DNA of 64,000 nucleotides, from assembly GCA_964344935.1 (NCBI GenBank), contig CAYFPL010000009.1:62001-126000 (forward strand), read 5' to 3'. Made by a program: the position numbers and the translations under genes. The notes below the pieces were generated by a model. The model saw only the letters and a program-made list of their open reading frames with translations. It searched no databases and was not told the origin of the DNA. Positions 25,856 to 33,696 of the stretch are shown here, piece after piece (position 1 is the first letter of the stretch; each line of letters opens with the position of its first letter). The stretch comes from GCA-2731375 sp964344935. Lineage in GTDB: Bacteria > Pseudomonadota > Alphaproteobacteria > GCA-2731375.

Positions 25856-26625
25856 CAGCGGAACATATCCTGTTCCCGCGGCCGGGGCAGGACATCGGCT
25901 CCTTGATCAGAGTCGGGGAATTGTACCCCGCGGATCAAGACCACAGGCTGGCCTTGATCCCCTTGCCCCTGCAGGATCGATGCCGCCGAAGACAACTCGT
26001 CCGCCAGGCCCACCTCACTGACCAACAACTCGCGGCCATAAAGATCCGGTTCACCGCGCAGATCCCATAAGGCCGGCAGACCGGCAGAGCCAATCGCCAG
26101 ACCCATGGTGCCTCGCCGCCAGGCCCGACCGACGGAATCGTTGATGATGACCGCCACATCGACGCCATGGCGTTCCGAGAAAGTCCGGCGCAATTCCCGA
26201 CAATCGCCATCGGGATCCTTGGGCAGCAATAGAACGTTTTCCGATCCGTCCGCCTGCGCCACGTTCGAGGCGTCGATACCGGCGTTGGCCATGACAATAC
26301 CCAGGCGGTGGGCGACAACCAGGACACCGGGCACTTTGCCGACCACTTCCGTAGACTCATCCAACACCAACTGTACCTGGCGTGGATCCTTGTCCACCTC
26401 TGCGGCTAGGGCCTCCGCTTCTGCCGTCGGCGTCACGTTGCGCAGATCGACGATACAGTTGTTGGCCTTGGAAACGATCTTTTGCGCGATGACCAGAACA
26501 TCGCCGTCATGCAGACGCTCGCCGGCGCGGTTCAAGCCATCGGCGATCAGCTGTGCCAGATCGTCGCCGGGCGCCACCATGGGCACATCCGGCAACGCAA
26601 GCATCTGCATGCGGGAGGTTTTCAT
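25855..26625 (-). CDS. cofE: F420-0:L-glutamate ligase (CofE/FbiB N-terminal type)
   Basis: A 256-residue GTP-dependent ligase that adds glutamates to F420-0. Motifs are DVLVIAQKIVSKANN at about residue 43, GIDASNVAQADGSENVLLLP at about 116, VAVIINDSVGRAWRRGTMG at about 158 and a C-terminal GRELLVSEVGLADELSSAA. The protein stops where the ligase domain ends, so it lacks the C-terminal FMN-binding reductase domain that the actinobacterial FbiB uses to reduce dehydro-F420-0. This bears on the precursor used by the pathway. The gene is joined to cofD by a one-base overlap and follows npdG by 6 bp. Confidence 0.95.
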   Translation of the reverse strand: MKTSRMQMLALPDVPMVAPGDDLAQLIADGLNRAGERLHDGDVLVIAQKIVSKANNCIVDLRNVTPTAEAEALAAEVDKDPRQVQLVLDESTEVVGKVPGVLVVAHRLGIVMANAGIDASNVAQADGSENVLLLPKDPDGDCRELRRTFSERHGVDVAVIINDSVGRAWRRGTMGLAIGSAGLPALWDLRGEPDLYGRELLVSEVGLADELSSAASILQGQGDQGQPVVLIRGVQFPDSDQGADVLPRPREQDMFR

Positions 26626-26631
26626 CGAGGC

Positions 26632-27321
26632 TTAGTGATCCCCGCTTTCGGCGGAGCCCGGATCGCCGGTGATACGGATACCGGCGCCGGCGATCTTGTA
26701 GCGGTTGTTCATGAAGATCAGGGCCGAGGTCAATGCCTCCGCCACCACAGAATTTTCGATCCGGCCGCCGTGCCAGGCCCGCATCGAGGCATCCTCGGCC
26801 AGACCGACAACAATCTCCCGCGCCTCGGGATCATTACCACAGACCAGAATATCGCAGTCGATGTCATGCGCCAGGTCCGTCAGATGGTCCGCTGCTACGT
26901 TCTGAAAGGCTGAAACGACGCGCACGCTGTCGCCAAGGAATATCTGCGCCCCTTTGCCGGCGGAACCGTGCTCGGGCAGATGCACGGTGCGCACCTTCGG
27001 CGGCATCAAGGGCACTGTGACATCAACCATGATCTTGCCTTGGCAACCCGGTTTGATTGCCTCCAACATGGGGGCCTGATTGGCGAAGGGGACGGTCAGC
27101 ACGACGATTTCCGCCGCCGCCGCCGCGGCGTCATTGACCAAGCCGCTGATTTTCGCGTCCGGCGCCAATTCTGCCAGACGGGCCGCGCCCCGGTCCGCGC
27201 TATCCTGTGCACGGGAGCCGATGATGATCTCGTGCCCCGCCTTGGCCCAGCGCAAGGCCAAGCCAAAGCCTAAGGCGCCCGTGCCGCCGATCACCGCGAT
27301 GGCGTACTTATTGTCTGACAT
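26632..27321 (-). CDS. npdG: F420H2:NADP+ oxidoreductase (NpdG/FNO-type)
   Basis: A 229-residue Rossmann enzyme exchanging hydride between F420 and NADP(H). The N-terminus YAIAVIGGTGALGFGLALRWAKAGHEIIIGSR contains the GGTG-x-LG fingerprint and the basic IGSR end that selects NADP. The segments VVLTVPF, VRVVSAFQNVAADHL and DILVCGNDPEAREIV are typical of FNO. It probably supplies reduced F420 to the LLM enzymes beside it. An AGAGGAA Shine-Dalgarno precedes the ATG. It lies between an LLM gene (14 bp upstream) and cofE (6 bp downstream) in the same operon. Confidence 0.93.
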   Translation of the reverse strand: MSDNKYAIAVIGGTGALGFGLALRWAKAGHEIIIGSRAQDSADRGAARLAELAPDAKISGLVNDAAAAAAEIVVLTVPFANQAPMLEAIKPGCQGKIMVDVTVPLMPPKVRTVHLPEHGSAGKGAQIFLGDSVRVVSAFQNVAADHLTDLAHDIDCDILVCGNDPEAREIVVGLAEDASMRAWHGGRIENSVVAEALTSALIFMNNRYKIAGAGIRITGDPGSAESGDH

Positions 27322-27335
27322 ACAAGTTCCTCTGA

Positions 27336-28283
27336 TCAGGTTTTCGGAAGTACGTCGCCGGCCAGATAGGCAATTCCGTCGAGGATCTGTTCCAGTTCCG
27401 CGCCGGCAACGAAAAAGATCATGGTTTCTACCCCGAGTTCGGCGAATTGGCCAATGTCATCGCGAATGGCATCCGGTGAACCGGTCAGTGAGTGGCGGCG
27501 CGCCCCTTCGCGGACGGGCATATTGACGGGGCGAAAGGCCAGATAGGCGCGGTGTATCCCTCTGACGTCGCGGCCGGCTTTGTCGGCAGCCCGTTCCAGC
27601 ATTTCGACGCCCTTGGCGTATCTCTCCGGGCTATCGAGAAGGTTCGCCGGGTTGTGGTTGGATGGATACCAGCCATCGCCCAGGCGTGCCGCCCGCCTGA
27701 TCGCAGCCCCACTTTCGCCGCCGATCCAGATCGGCGGATGCGGTTCCTGCAAAGGTTTGGGTTCGAACACCACATTGTCGAAGCGGACATGTTCGCCCCG
27801 CATTTCAGGACGTTCCTCCATCCACAAGGCCTTGAAGGCCTGGATATATTCATCCGTGACCCGGCCCCGGTCTTCAAACGGGGGCAGGCCAAGGGCTTCG
27901 AACTCCTCCCGCATCCAGCCGGCGCCCGCGCCCACGACCAGGCGGCCGCCGGAGAGGACATCCACCGTGGCCAGCATTTTCGCCGCCAGCATGGCGGGGC
28001 GGTGGGGCACCACCATCACAGAGGTCAACAGTTTGATCTTTTCCGTGGCGGCGGCGATGAAGGATGCCGCCGTCACCATTTCCAGGCATTCGCCCACCGC
28101 GGCGCCAGGCCAGGCGCCGTCATTGGAGTAAGGGTATTTCGAGGCAATATCCCGTGGCACCACCACGTGATCATTGAAGGCGAGGAGGTCCAGGCCGCCG
28201 GCCTCGGCCGCTTTCGCCATGGCAGACAGACCGGGACCGTTGCCGCCCGGGCCGCGGGCCATGATCATCAATCCAAAGCGCAT
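27336..28283 (-). CDS. LLM-class F420-dependent oxidoreductase
   Basis: A 315-residue luciferase-like monooxygenase-fold enzyme. The TIM-barrel markers are MRFGLMIMARGPGG, AAEAGGLDLLAFNDHVVVP, IKLLTSVMVVPHRPAMLAAKMLATVDVLSGGRLVVGAGAGWMREEFEALG (the cofactor-pocket region), and HPPIWIGGESGAAIRRAARLGDGWYPS. These are the motifs of the probable-F420 subfamily TIGR03619. The ATG at 28283 has GAGGAAAA upstream, so I reject the longer frame to 28316. It is the first gene of the F420 operon, indicating that the cofactor is used by this protein; the organic substrate is unknown. Confidence 0.92.
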   Translation of the reverse strand: MRFGLMIMARGPGGNGPGLSAMAKAAEAGGLDLLAFNDHVVVPRDIASKYPYSNDGAWPGAAVGECLEMVTAASFIAAATEKIKLLTSVMVVPHRPAMLAAKMLATVDVLSGGRLVVGAGAGWMREEFEALGLPPFEDRGRVTDEYIQAFKALWMEERPEMRGEHVRFDNVVFEPKPLQEPHPPIWIGGESGAAIRRAARLGDGWYPSNHNPANLLDSPERYAKGVEMLERAADKAGRDVRGIHRAYLAFRPVNMPVREGARRHSLTGSPDAIRDDIGQFAELGVETMIFFVAGAELEQILDGIAYLAGDVLPKT

Positions 28284-28415
28284 GATGGGTTTTCCTCGCG
28301 TTATTCTGCGTACCACGCTGCTATGAAGGGCAGATTATGCGATTGCCCCTAGGCGCGGCAACAGAGTGGGGATAGATTGCCGAAAATCGCATTTTTGTCA
28401 TTAGGAGGACGGGAC

Positions 28416-29450
28416 ATGAAACTGGGACTGATCATGGGCACGGGCGGCGGCGGCGCCATAAAGATCGATATGGATCTAATCCGGGAGGCGGAGGATCTGG
28501 GATTCGATTCCATTTGGACCTCTGAATCCTGGGGCTCGGACGCCATCTCCACCGCCTCCTGGGTGTTGGCCCAGACCACCAAGATTAAAGTCGGAACCGG
28601 TATTATCCAGATGTCCGCGCGAACGCCCGCCATGGCGGCGATGACGGCCATGACCTTGCAACAGCTTTCGGGCGACCGTTTCATCCTGGGCATTGGCCCG
28701 TCCGGTCCCCAGGTGATCGAGGGCTGGCATGGGGAAGCCTATGGCCGCCCCCTGACCCGGACGCGGGAATATATCGAGATCATCCGCAAGATCGAGGCCC
28801 GTGAAGCGCCCCTGACCCATGACGGGTTCCATTACCAGATCCCCCGCACCGGCGAAGGGACCACGGGCCTGGGCAAGCCCTTGAAGGGAATCCTGCACAG
28901 CAAGAACCCGCTGAAGATCGTCACCGGCACCATCGCGCCGGCCGGCGTCAGGGTCTCTGCGGAAATCGCCGACGGTATGATCCCGGTGTTCATGAATCCG
29001 GATCGCTTCGACGTTTTCGAAGGTGCCTTGAACGAAGGTTTTGCCAAGGCCGGCGGCGGCAAGAGCATGGACAATTTCACCATCACGCCCTTCTGCGGCG
29101 TCAACCTGCAGGACGACGAGGATACAGCGCGCCAGCCGATCAGGGAGAACCTGGCCCTCTACATCGGCGGCATGGGTGCGCGGGACAAGAATTTCTATAA
29201 CGACTATGCCAAGCGCCTGGGACATGAGGGCGCGGCAGTGGAGATCCAGGATCACTTCCTCTCCGGCCGCCGGGCGGAAGCCCTGGCCGCCGTGCCTGAC
29301 GAACTGGTGGACCAGGTCTCGCTGACCGGACCCGCGGGCAAGATCACCGAACGGCTGCAGGACTGGAAGAACTCGGGCAACGTCTACAGCCTGCTGACCC
29401 GCTGCAAGAGCTCGGAAGAATTGCAGCTGTTGGCCAAGGCGGTGCTGTAG
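28416..29450 (+). CDS. LLM-class F420-dependent oxidoreductase (F420-dependent dehydrogenase/reductase-like)
   Basis: A 344-residue TIM-barrel flavin/deazaflavin enzyme. It begins MKLGLIMGTGGGGAIKIDMDLIREAEDLGFDSIWTSE, followed by IKVGTGIIQMSARTPAMAAMTAMTLQQLSGDRFILGIGPSGPQV, the pattern of F420-binding LLM proteins such as Mer and MSMEG F420 reductases. GPSGPQV is the phosphate-loop segment. The ATG at 28416 has AGGAGGA 7 bp upstream; a TTG at 28377 is rejected. It is divergent from the F420 biosynthesis operon and heads a three-gene operon with RidA and an SDR, whose spacings are 2 and 1 bp. Confidence 0.92.
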   Translation: MKLGLIMGTGGGGAIKIDMDLIREAEDLGFDSIWTSESWGSDAISTASWVLAQTTKIKVGTGIIQMSARTPAMAAMTAMTLQQLSGDRFILGIGPSGPQVIEGWHGEAYGRPLTRTREYIEIIRKIEAREAPLTHDGFHYQIPRTGEGTTGLGKPLKGILHSKNPLKIVTGTIAPAGVRVSAEIADGMIPVFMNPDRFDVFEGALNEGFAKAGGGKSMDNFTITPFCGVNLQDDEDTARQPIRENLALYIGGMGARDKNFYNDYAKRLGHEGAAVEIQDHFLSGRRAEALAAVPDELVDQVSLTGPAGKITERLQDWKNSGNVYSLLTRCKSSEELQLLAKAVL

Positions 29451-29452
29451 CC

Positions 29453-29845
29453 ATGCATCGGGTCAGCTCCGCACAGGTGCCGGAGCCCCTGCCGGAAACC
29501 TGGTCAAACTGCAAGGTGCACGGGGACTTCTTCCAGATTGCCGGCATGGTCTCGGGCTACGAGAACGACGTCATCGCTGGCGGCGACGACGTCTATGAGC
29601 AATCCCGGCTGATTTTCACAAAGATCAAGCATCTGGTGGAAGAAGCCGGCGCCGTCATGGACGATATCATCAAGGTCACCATCTTCGTCACCGACATCAC
29701 CCAGCGGGAGGAAGTCTGGAAAGCGCGCCGGGAGTTCTTCACCGGCGATTTTCCCTGTTCCACCCTGGTCGAGGTCGCCGCTTTGGCCCGGCCGGGACTG
29801 GCGGTGGAGATCGAGGCCCACGGTTTCATCGGAGCGAGCAAGTAA
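29453..29845 (+). CDS. RidA (YjgF/YER057c/UK114) family protein
   Basis: A 130-residue trimeric enamine/imine deaminase-fold protein. It shows CKVHGDFFQIAGMVSGYEND, EQSRLIFTKIKHLVEEAGAVMDDIIKVTIFVTDI and the C-terminal STLVEVAALARPGLAVEIEAHG. The Arg of the canonical PxR-x-x-VxVA-x-LP motif is not in its usual place (STLVEVAAL replaces RxxVxVxxL). It is therefore probably not an archetypal RidA but one of the Rid subfamilies found in catabolic operons. It is coupled to the LLM gene (2 bp) and to the following SDR gene (1 bp), so a role hydrolysing an enamine-like intermediate is plausible. Confidence 0.88.
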   Translation: MHRVSSAQVPEPLPETWSNCKVHGDFFQIAGMVSGYENDVIAGGDDVYEQSRLIFTKIKHLVEEAGAVMDDIIKVTIFVTDITQREEVWKARREFFTGDFPCSTLVEVAALARPGLAVEIEAHGFIGASK

Positions 29846-29846
29846 C

Positions 29847-30605
29847 ATGCAGATCGAAGGATTGGCTGCCGTCATCTCGGGCGGCGGCTCAGGCCTGGGC
29901 GCGGCCACGGCGCGTCACCTGGCCCAACTGGGCGCCAAGGTCGCGGTGCTGGACGTGAACATGGACCAGGCCCGGGCCGTCGCCGAAGAAACGGGCGGCG
30001 TAGCGGTGGAATGCGACGTCACCTCCGACGAAGCGGCGGTGACGGCAATGAAAACGGCGCGCGAGGCCCACGGCCCGGCCCGTATCGCGGTCTGCTGCGC
30101 CGGCATCGCCGAAAGCCGCCTTATGGTGGGCAAGGACGGGCCCGCGCCGCTTGAGCACCACAGCCGCATCGTCAACGTGCATCTGGTGGGGACCTACAAC
30201 ATCTGCCGCCTGGCCGCGGCCGACATGGCCGACTGCGATCCCCTGCCCGACACCGGCGAACGGGGTGTCCTGGTCAACACCGCCTCCATCGCCGGCTATG
30301 ACGGCCCGCCGGGCGCCATCACCTACAATGCGGTGAAGGCGGCTATCGCGGCAATGTGCCTGCCCATGGCGCGGGAATTGTCCCGCCACGCCATCCGGGT
30401 CATGGCCATAGCGCCTGGCATTTTCCAGACCCCCATGGCGTCGACCCTGCGCCCGGAATATATCCAGGAAATGACCGACGCCATCCCCTTCCCCAAGCGT
30501 TTCGGCGATCCATCCGAATATGCCCGCATGGTGGAAACCATCGTCACCAACCCCATGCTGAACGGCGAGACCATCCGCATCGACGGCGGCCTGCGCATGC
30601 GGTGA
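29847..30605 (+). CDS. short-chain dehydrogenase/reductase
   Basis: A 252-residue NAD(P)-dependent SDR. It contains the cofactor motif SGGGSGLGAATARHLAQLGA, the Asp after beta-2 (VAVLDVN, favouring NAD), CCAGIAESR for the NAG-like motif, Ser in LVNTASIAG, and the catalytic Tyr-Lys pair in TYNAVKAAI. The sequence resembles 3-hydroxyacyl-CoA dehydrogenase type 2 (HSD10-like) proteins, but the substrate is not determined. It completes the LLM-RidA-SDR operon. A start 1 bp past the RidA stop shows tight coupling. Confidence 0.9.
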   Translation: MQIEGLAAVISGGGSGLGAATARHLAQLGAKVAVLDVNMDQARAVAEETGGVAVECDVTSDEAAVTAMKTAREAHGPARIAVCCAGIAESRLMVGKDGPAPLEHHSRIVNVHLVGTYNICRLAAADMADCDPLPDTGERGVLVNTASIAGYDGPPGAITYNAVKAAIAAMCLPMARELSRHAIRVMAIAPGIFQTPMASTLRPEYIQEMTDAIPFPKRFGDPSEYARMVETIVTNPMLNGETIRIDGGLRMR

Positions 30606-30640
30606 GGTTCGACAAGGGTCTGTTTGGAGCTTGCGTTTTT

Positions 30641-30710
30641 GTCATTCCCGCGAATGCGGGAATCCATGCCTGTGCCGGTTGCTCTGGACTCCCGCTTTCG
30701 CGGGAGTGAC
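30641..30710. repeat. inverted pair of REP-like palindromes (REPIN-like), second copy
   Basis: The unit at 30641-30666 begins GTCATTCCCGCGAATGCGGG. The unit at 30685-30710 is the reverse complement of GTCACTCCCGCGAAAGCGGG. Each is itself a hairpin with GTCA at its outer edge, and they lie in inverted orientation 18 bp apart. The same family appears at 6372-6483 with a longer spacer. The pair sits between the convergent SDR and transporter genes and may also act as a bidirectional terminator. Confidence 0.8.
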
Positions 30711-30739
30711 GAGGGCTTCTTCGCATGCGGTGATAGGGC

Positions 30740-31621
30740 CTAACGGCCGGAGCGGGCGAGCATGATGCCGCTGGTGATGATCAGGGCCACACCAAGATAG
30801 AGGCCCCAGCCGGGCACTTCGCCGAACAATAGGACGCCATAGAGACCGGAAAAGACCATGGTGGCGTAGAGCATGGGCGCGACGAAATTGGCATCCGCCG
30901 TCTGCATGGCGAACAGGGTCAGGCGCTGGCCGACGATGGCCACCAGGCCGGTGCCGCCGAGGAAGTACCATTGCCACGGCTCGGGCCAGACCCATTGCGG
31001 CAGGGCGAAGATGGCGGTCAGAACCATGCCGAGGAAGTTGCCCAAGAACAGCATGACCAGGGGCCGATCGCCAAGGCGCGAGACCCATTTTAGCGCCGCC
31101 ACTTCTGCGCCCATGCAAAGGGCCGAGGCCACAGCGATCAGGGAACCGGCGGCGAGGATTTCCCCTTCGGGGCCAGCGATGGCTATGACGCCGGCAAAGC
31201 CGATGACGGCGGCCAGCCAGCGCACCCAGCCGGCCCGCTCTCCCAGGAACAGAACCGCCAGGATCATGGTGAAGATGGGTGAAGAGAAACCGATCGCCGT
31301 GGCGTTGGCCAGGGGGATCATCTGAAACGCCATGAACATCAACACCACGCTGGCGGCGCCGAAACCAGCGCGCAGGGCGTATTTCTCCGGATGCCGGGTG
31401 CGGGGTACCGCCTTGGCCCAATAGAGCACCGGCAACAGAAAGAGGGTGCCCGAAAGATAACGGCAGAAGGTAACCTGCAGGGGGCCGATCTCCGCCGCCG
31501 CCGGCGTGATCAGCACATACTTGGCCAAGGCGTTCATGGTCGCGAACAGAAACGTCGCGATGACCATAAACAGCGCCGCCCGCCACAGGCTGGCGCGCCC
31601 CTCCCCATGTGCCAAACTCAT
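30740..31621 (-). CDS. EamA-family (DMT) transporter
   Basis: A 293-residue inner-membrane protein with ten predicted membrane segments arranged as two EamA repeats. The first starts at AALFMVIATFLFATMNALAKY, the second at AAGSLIAVASALCMGAEVAALKWVS. FCRYLSGTLFLLPVLYW and MLYATMVFSGLYGVLLFGEVPG are typical DMT segments. Family members export amino acids, nucleosides or other metabolites by proton antiport. The ATG at 31621 overlaps the stop of the upstream DUF2938 gene by 4 bp (ATGA). The longer frame to 31807 is rejected. The substrate is unknown. Confidence 0.9.
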   Translation of the reverse strand: MSLAHGEGRASLWRAALFMVIATFLFATMNALAKYVLITPAAAEIGPLQVTFCRYLSGTLFLLPVLYWAKAVPRTRHPEKYALRAGFGAASVVLMFMAFQMIPLANATAIGFSSPIFTMILAVLFLGERAGWVRWLAAVIGFAGVIAIAGPEGEILAAGSLIAVASALCMGAEVAALKWVSRLGDRPLVMLFLGNFLGMVLTAIFALPQWVWPEPWQWYFLGGTGLVAIVGQRLTLFAMQTADANFVAPMLYATMVFSGLYGVLLFGEVPGWGLYLGVALIITSGIMLARSGR

Positions 31622-32100
31622 ATGGCGGCGAATACCAGTACGCCGATATAGAGTCCAATCCCGAAGACCGCGTGCACCGACAGGCTGGCAAGGCGGACGA
31701 AGTTGGGCCGCTCGGTCCGGCTGGCGAAAAAGCCGCCGCCCAGGCCGGGGATCAGGATCAGCCAGGGCGCCAGCACGGTGACCACGCCAAAGGTGAGCGC
31801 ATTCCACAAGGTGGGCGGGGTTTCCAGAACAGCGCCTAGAAATTGCAGATAGACCTGGGCGAAAACAATGGCGACCAGGTAATGGAAGGCCCAGCCGAGG
31901 GGCAGCTCATAAGGCTTCGCATCCGCCTCGGAGATGGCAGCGTGGCGAAAGACACCCTTGCCCAGGTCGGCCACCCAGCGGCCCACCAAATGCCAATCCC
32001 GGGTCTTGCCCAGGCTCTTCTCCAAGAGCCATTCATAGATGTCCGTGACGATGTTCGCCACCACACCCACGACCAGCACCTGGAACCAGGTCACTTCCAT
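31618..32100 (-). CDS. DUF2938 family membrane protein
   Basis: A 160-residue membrane protein with four hydrophobic segments (residues about 5-22, 70-88, 100-122, 138-158). It contains WHLVGRWVADLGKGVFRHAAI, LGWAFHYLVAIVFAQVYLQFLG, PTLWNALTFGVVTVLAPWLILIPGLGGGFFASRTERPNFVRLASLSVHAVFG and a C-terminal GLYIGVLV. This succession matches what I know of DUF2938, a small integral membrane family of unknown function. Its ATGA overlap with the EamA gene implies co-expression, possibly as an accessory of the transporter. Confidence 0.8.
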   Translation of the reverse strand: MEVTWFQVLVVGVVANIVTDIYEWLLEKSLGKTRDWHLVGRWVADLGKGVFRHAAISEADAKPYELPLGWAFHYLVAIVFAQVYLQFLGAVLETPPTLWNALTFGVVTVLAPWLILIPGLGGGFFASRTERPNFVRLASLSVHAVFGIGLYIGVLVFAAI

Positions 32101-32256
32101 CGCCGTTCTCCTCGTCCCTGATCATATCCGCGTGCGCCAAAATGTCGAAATGCGCTCTATCGTCACAGGCCAAAACGTCAGAAATCGCTGTCACGTTGCC
32201 GCTGGCCGGGCTGCCTGCTATCGTTTTTGGCGGGACTGCAGATGGGAGGATACGAA

Positions 32257-32562
32257 ATGGCCGACGGATCGGAACTGATCGATCTGGATTTCTTCAAGGA
32301 CGACACCACCCAGCGCCTTTTGGGGGTGATCACCGCCCTGGGCGGCGAGGTCTATGTGCTGAAGGCCCTGGTTCACCGCCTCACCGTCGCTCTCGAACAA
32401 CAGGGCGTGGTGACGGACGGTATCCTGGCGGAAGCCGCTGCCTCCGATGCCCACCGATCCTGGCAGGCCACGGAAGAACAGACCTTCGCCGCCGAATTGC
32501 TGCGCCCCTGGCTGGAACCGGACAGCGTGCCCGACGTGCGCGCCTTCATGGATATGGAGTAG
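32257..32562 (+). CDS. small hypothetical protein upstream of methyltransferase
   Basis: A 101-residue acidic soluble protein (MADGSELIDLDFFKDDTTQR...). A central helix reads VITALGGEVYVLKALVHRLTVALEQQG, and the C-terminal part reads FAAELLRPWLEPDSVPDVRAF. The ATG at 32257 has GGAGG 10 bp upstream and is preferred over 32227. It ends 4 bp before the SAM methyltransferase ATG, so the two are coupled and may act together. I recognise no domain; helix-rich small partners of methyltransferases are known but the link here is only positional. Confidence 0.7.
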   Translation: MADGSELIDLDFFKDDTTQRLLGVITALGGEVYVLKALVHRLTVALEQQGVVTDGILAEAAASDAHRSWQATEEQTFAAELLRPWLEPDSVPDVRAFMDME

Positions 32563-32566
32563 CCCG

Positions 32567-33640
32567 ATGACCGACACGCAACCCGACATCGCCTTCGAAG
32601 CGCGCACCAACGAGAGTTATTCCCACAGCCTGAAGCATTTCTGGCGCGACGGCCCCTACAAACAAGTGCTGGCGGAGGCCAAGGCCACCGGCGCCAACGA
32701 CGTGGAGAGCCTGGAAGGCGCCATGCGGTCCTCCCGCGCCTATCAACTCTATGGCTGGCTGGAGCGGCGGGCGCAGCAGGTGAAATATCAAAGCCGCTGG
32801 GGCATGTCCCGCATGCTGGCGCCGCAACTGGAGGCGCTGCGCGGCATACTTGATGACGGCGCGACCCGGCATCCCGAACGACTGCACCTGAATCCGGATA
32901 TGCCCATGCCGGCCTATGTTTCCGATACGGATATCCATCAGATCCCCGGCGGTATCTGGAACGGGGACGAGACCGCCTTTGTCTATGAATGGGCTACGGC
33001 GGCGGTCAGTTTCTCCATGCTGGACCCGGATACGCCGCTTAATTGGTACGGCGACCTGATGCGGGAGCGTTTTGCGCCGACATCCGTCCTGGATATCGGC
33101 TGCACCGCCGGCGCCTCCACCCGCGCCCTGAAACGCACCATGCCGGCGGCCGAGGTGCACGGCTGCGACGTCTCCGCCCCGGTCCTGAAACTGGCGCACC
33201 TGCGGTCCGTGGAAGCGGATCTGGAGATCGACTATTGGCAGATGAACGGCGAAGAGATGGCGTTCGAGGACGGCCGCTTCGACCTGGTCACCTCCCACTG
33301 GCTGATCCACGAGGTGCCGCCCAGCGCGCTACGGCGCATCATGGCGGAAGGCAAACGTATCCTGAAACCGGGCGGCACCTTCGCCATCTATGATATGTAC
33401 CTGACGCCAGGCGGCACCATCGATGCCTGGCTATTGGACGGCTATGCCGCCCGCAATAACGAGCCCTTCACCTACCAGGCCCGTAATCTGGATCTGGAAA
33501 AGGAGCTATCGGCGGCCGGTTTCACTGACATCAGCATCGAACTCTCCGGCCTGCAGGCCAACCCGGATATTCTCGCCGGCCAACTCCCCGACAGCCGCAC
33601 TCATTTCATGACAGTGGCGACGGCGAAGGTGGTAAAATAG
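32567..33640 (+). CDS. class I SAM-dependent methyltransferase
   Basis: A 357-residue protein with an N-terminal helical extension of about 165 residues and a C-terminal methyltransferase_11/25 domain. Motif I is VLDIGCTAGASTRALKRTMPAAEVHGCDVSAPVLKLA. The middle motif is MNGEEMAFEDGRFDLVTSHWLIHEVPP, and motif III is ILKPGGTFAIYDMY. The HEVPPSALRRIMAEGKRILKPGG segment is typical of small-molecule or lipid methyltransferases. The long N-terminal part (YSHSLKHFWRDGPYKQVL...) is not a family I recognise and may set specificity. The ATG at 32567 is preceded by GGAG in the upstream gene. Confidence 0.9.
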   Translation: MTDTQPDIAFEARTNESYSHSLKHFWRDGPYKQVLAEAKATGANDVESLEGAMRSSRAYQLYGWLERRAQQVKYQSRWGMSRMLAPQLEALRGILDDGATRHPERLHLNPDMPMPAYVSDTDIHQIPGGIWNGDETAFVYEWATAAVSFSMLDPDTPLNWYGDLMRERFAPTSVLDIGCTAGASTRALKRTMPAAEVHGCDVSAPVLKLAHLRSVEADLEIDYWQMNGEEMAFEDGRFDLVTSHWLIHEVPPSALRRIMAEGKRILKPGGTFAIYDMYLTPGGTIDAWLLDGYAARNNEPFTYQARNLDLEKELSAAGFTDISIELSGLQANPDILAGQLPDSRTHFMTVATAKVVK

Positions 33641-33696
33641 ATACTTACGACAAGAAAAATTGGCCTTCTTGAGTCTATCTGTACTGTCTTCGTACG

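Noticed and set aside
30642..31691. 349-codon reverse frame overlapping the EamA gene
   Set aside because: It runs out of frame across the transporter and the palindrome pair. Its composition (Arg, Gly, His) is that of a shadow.
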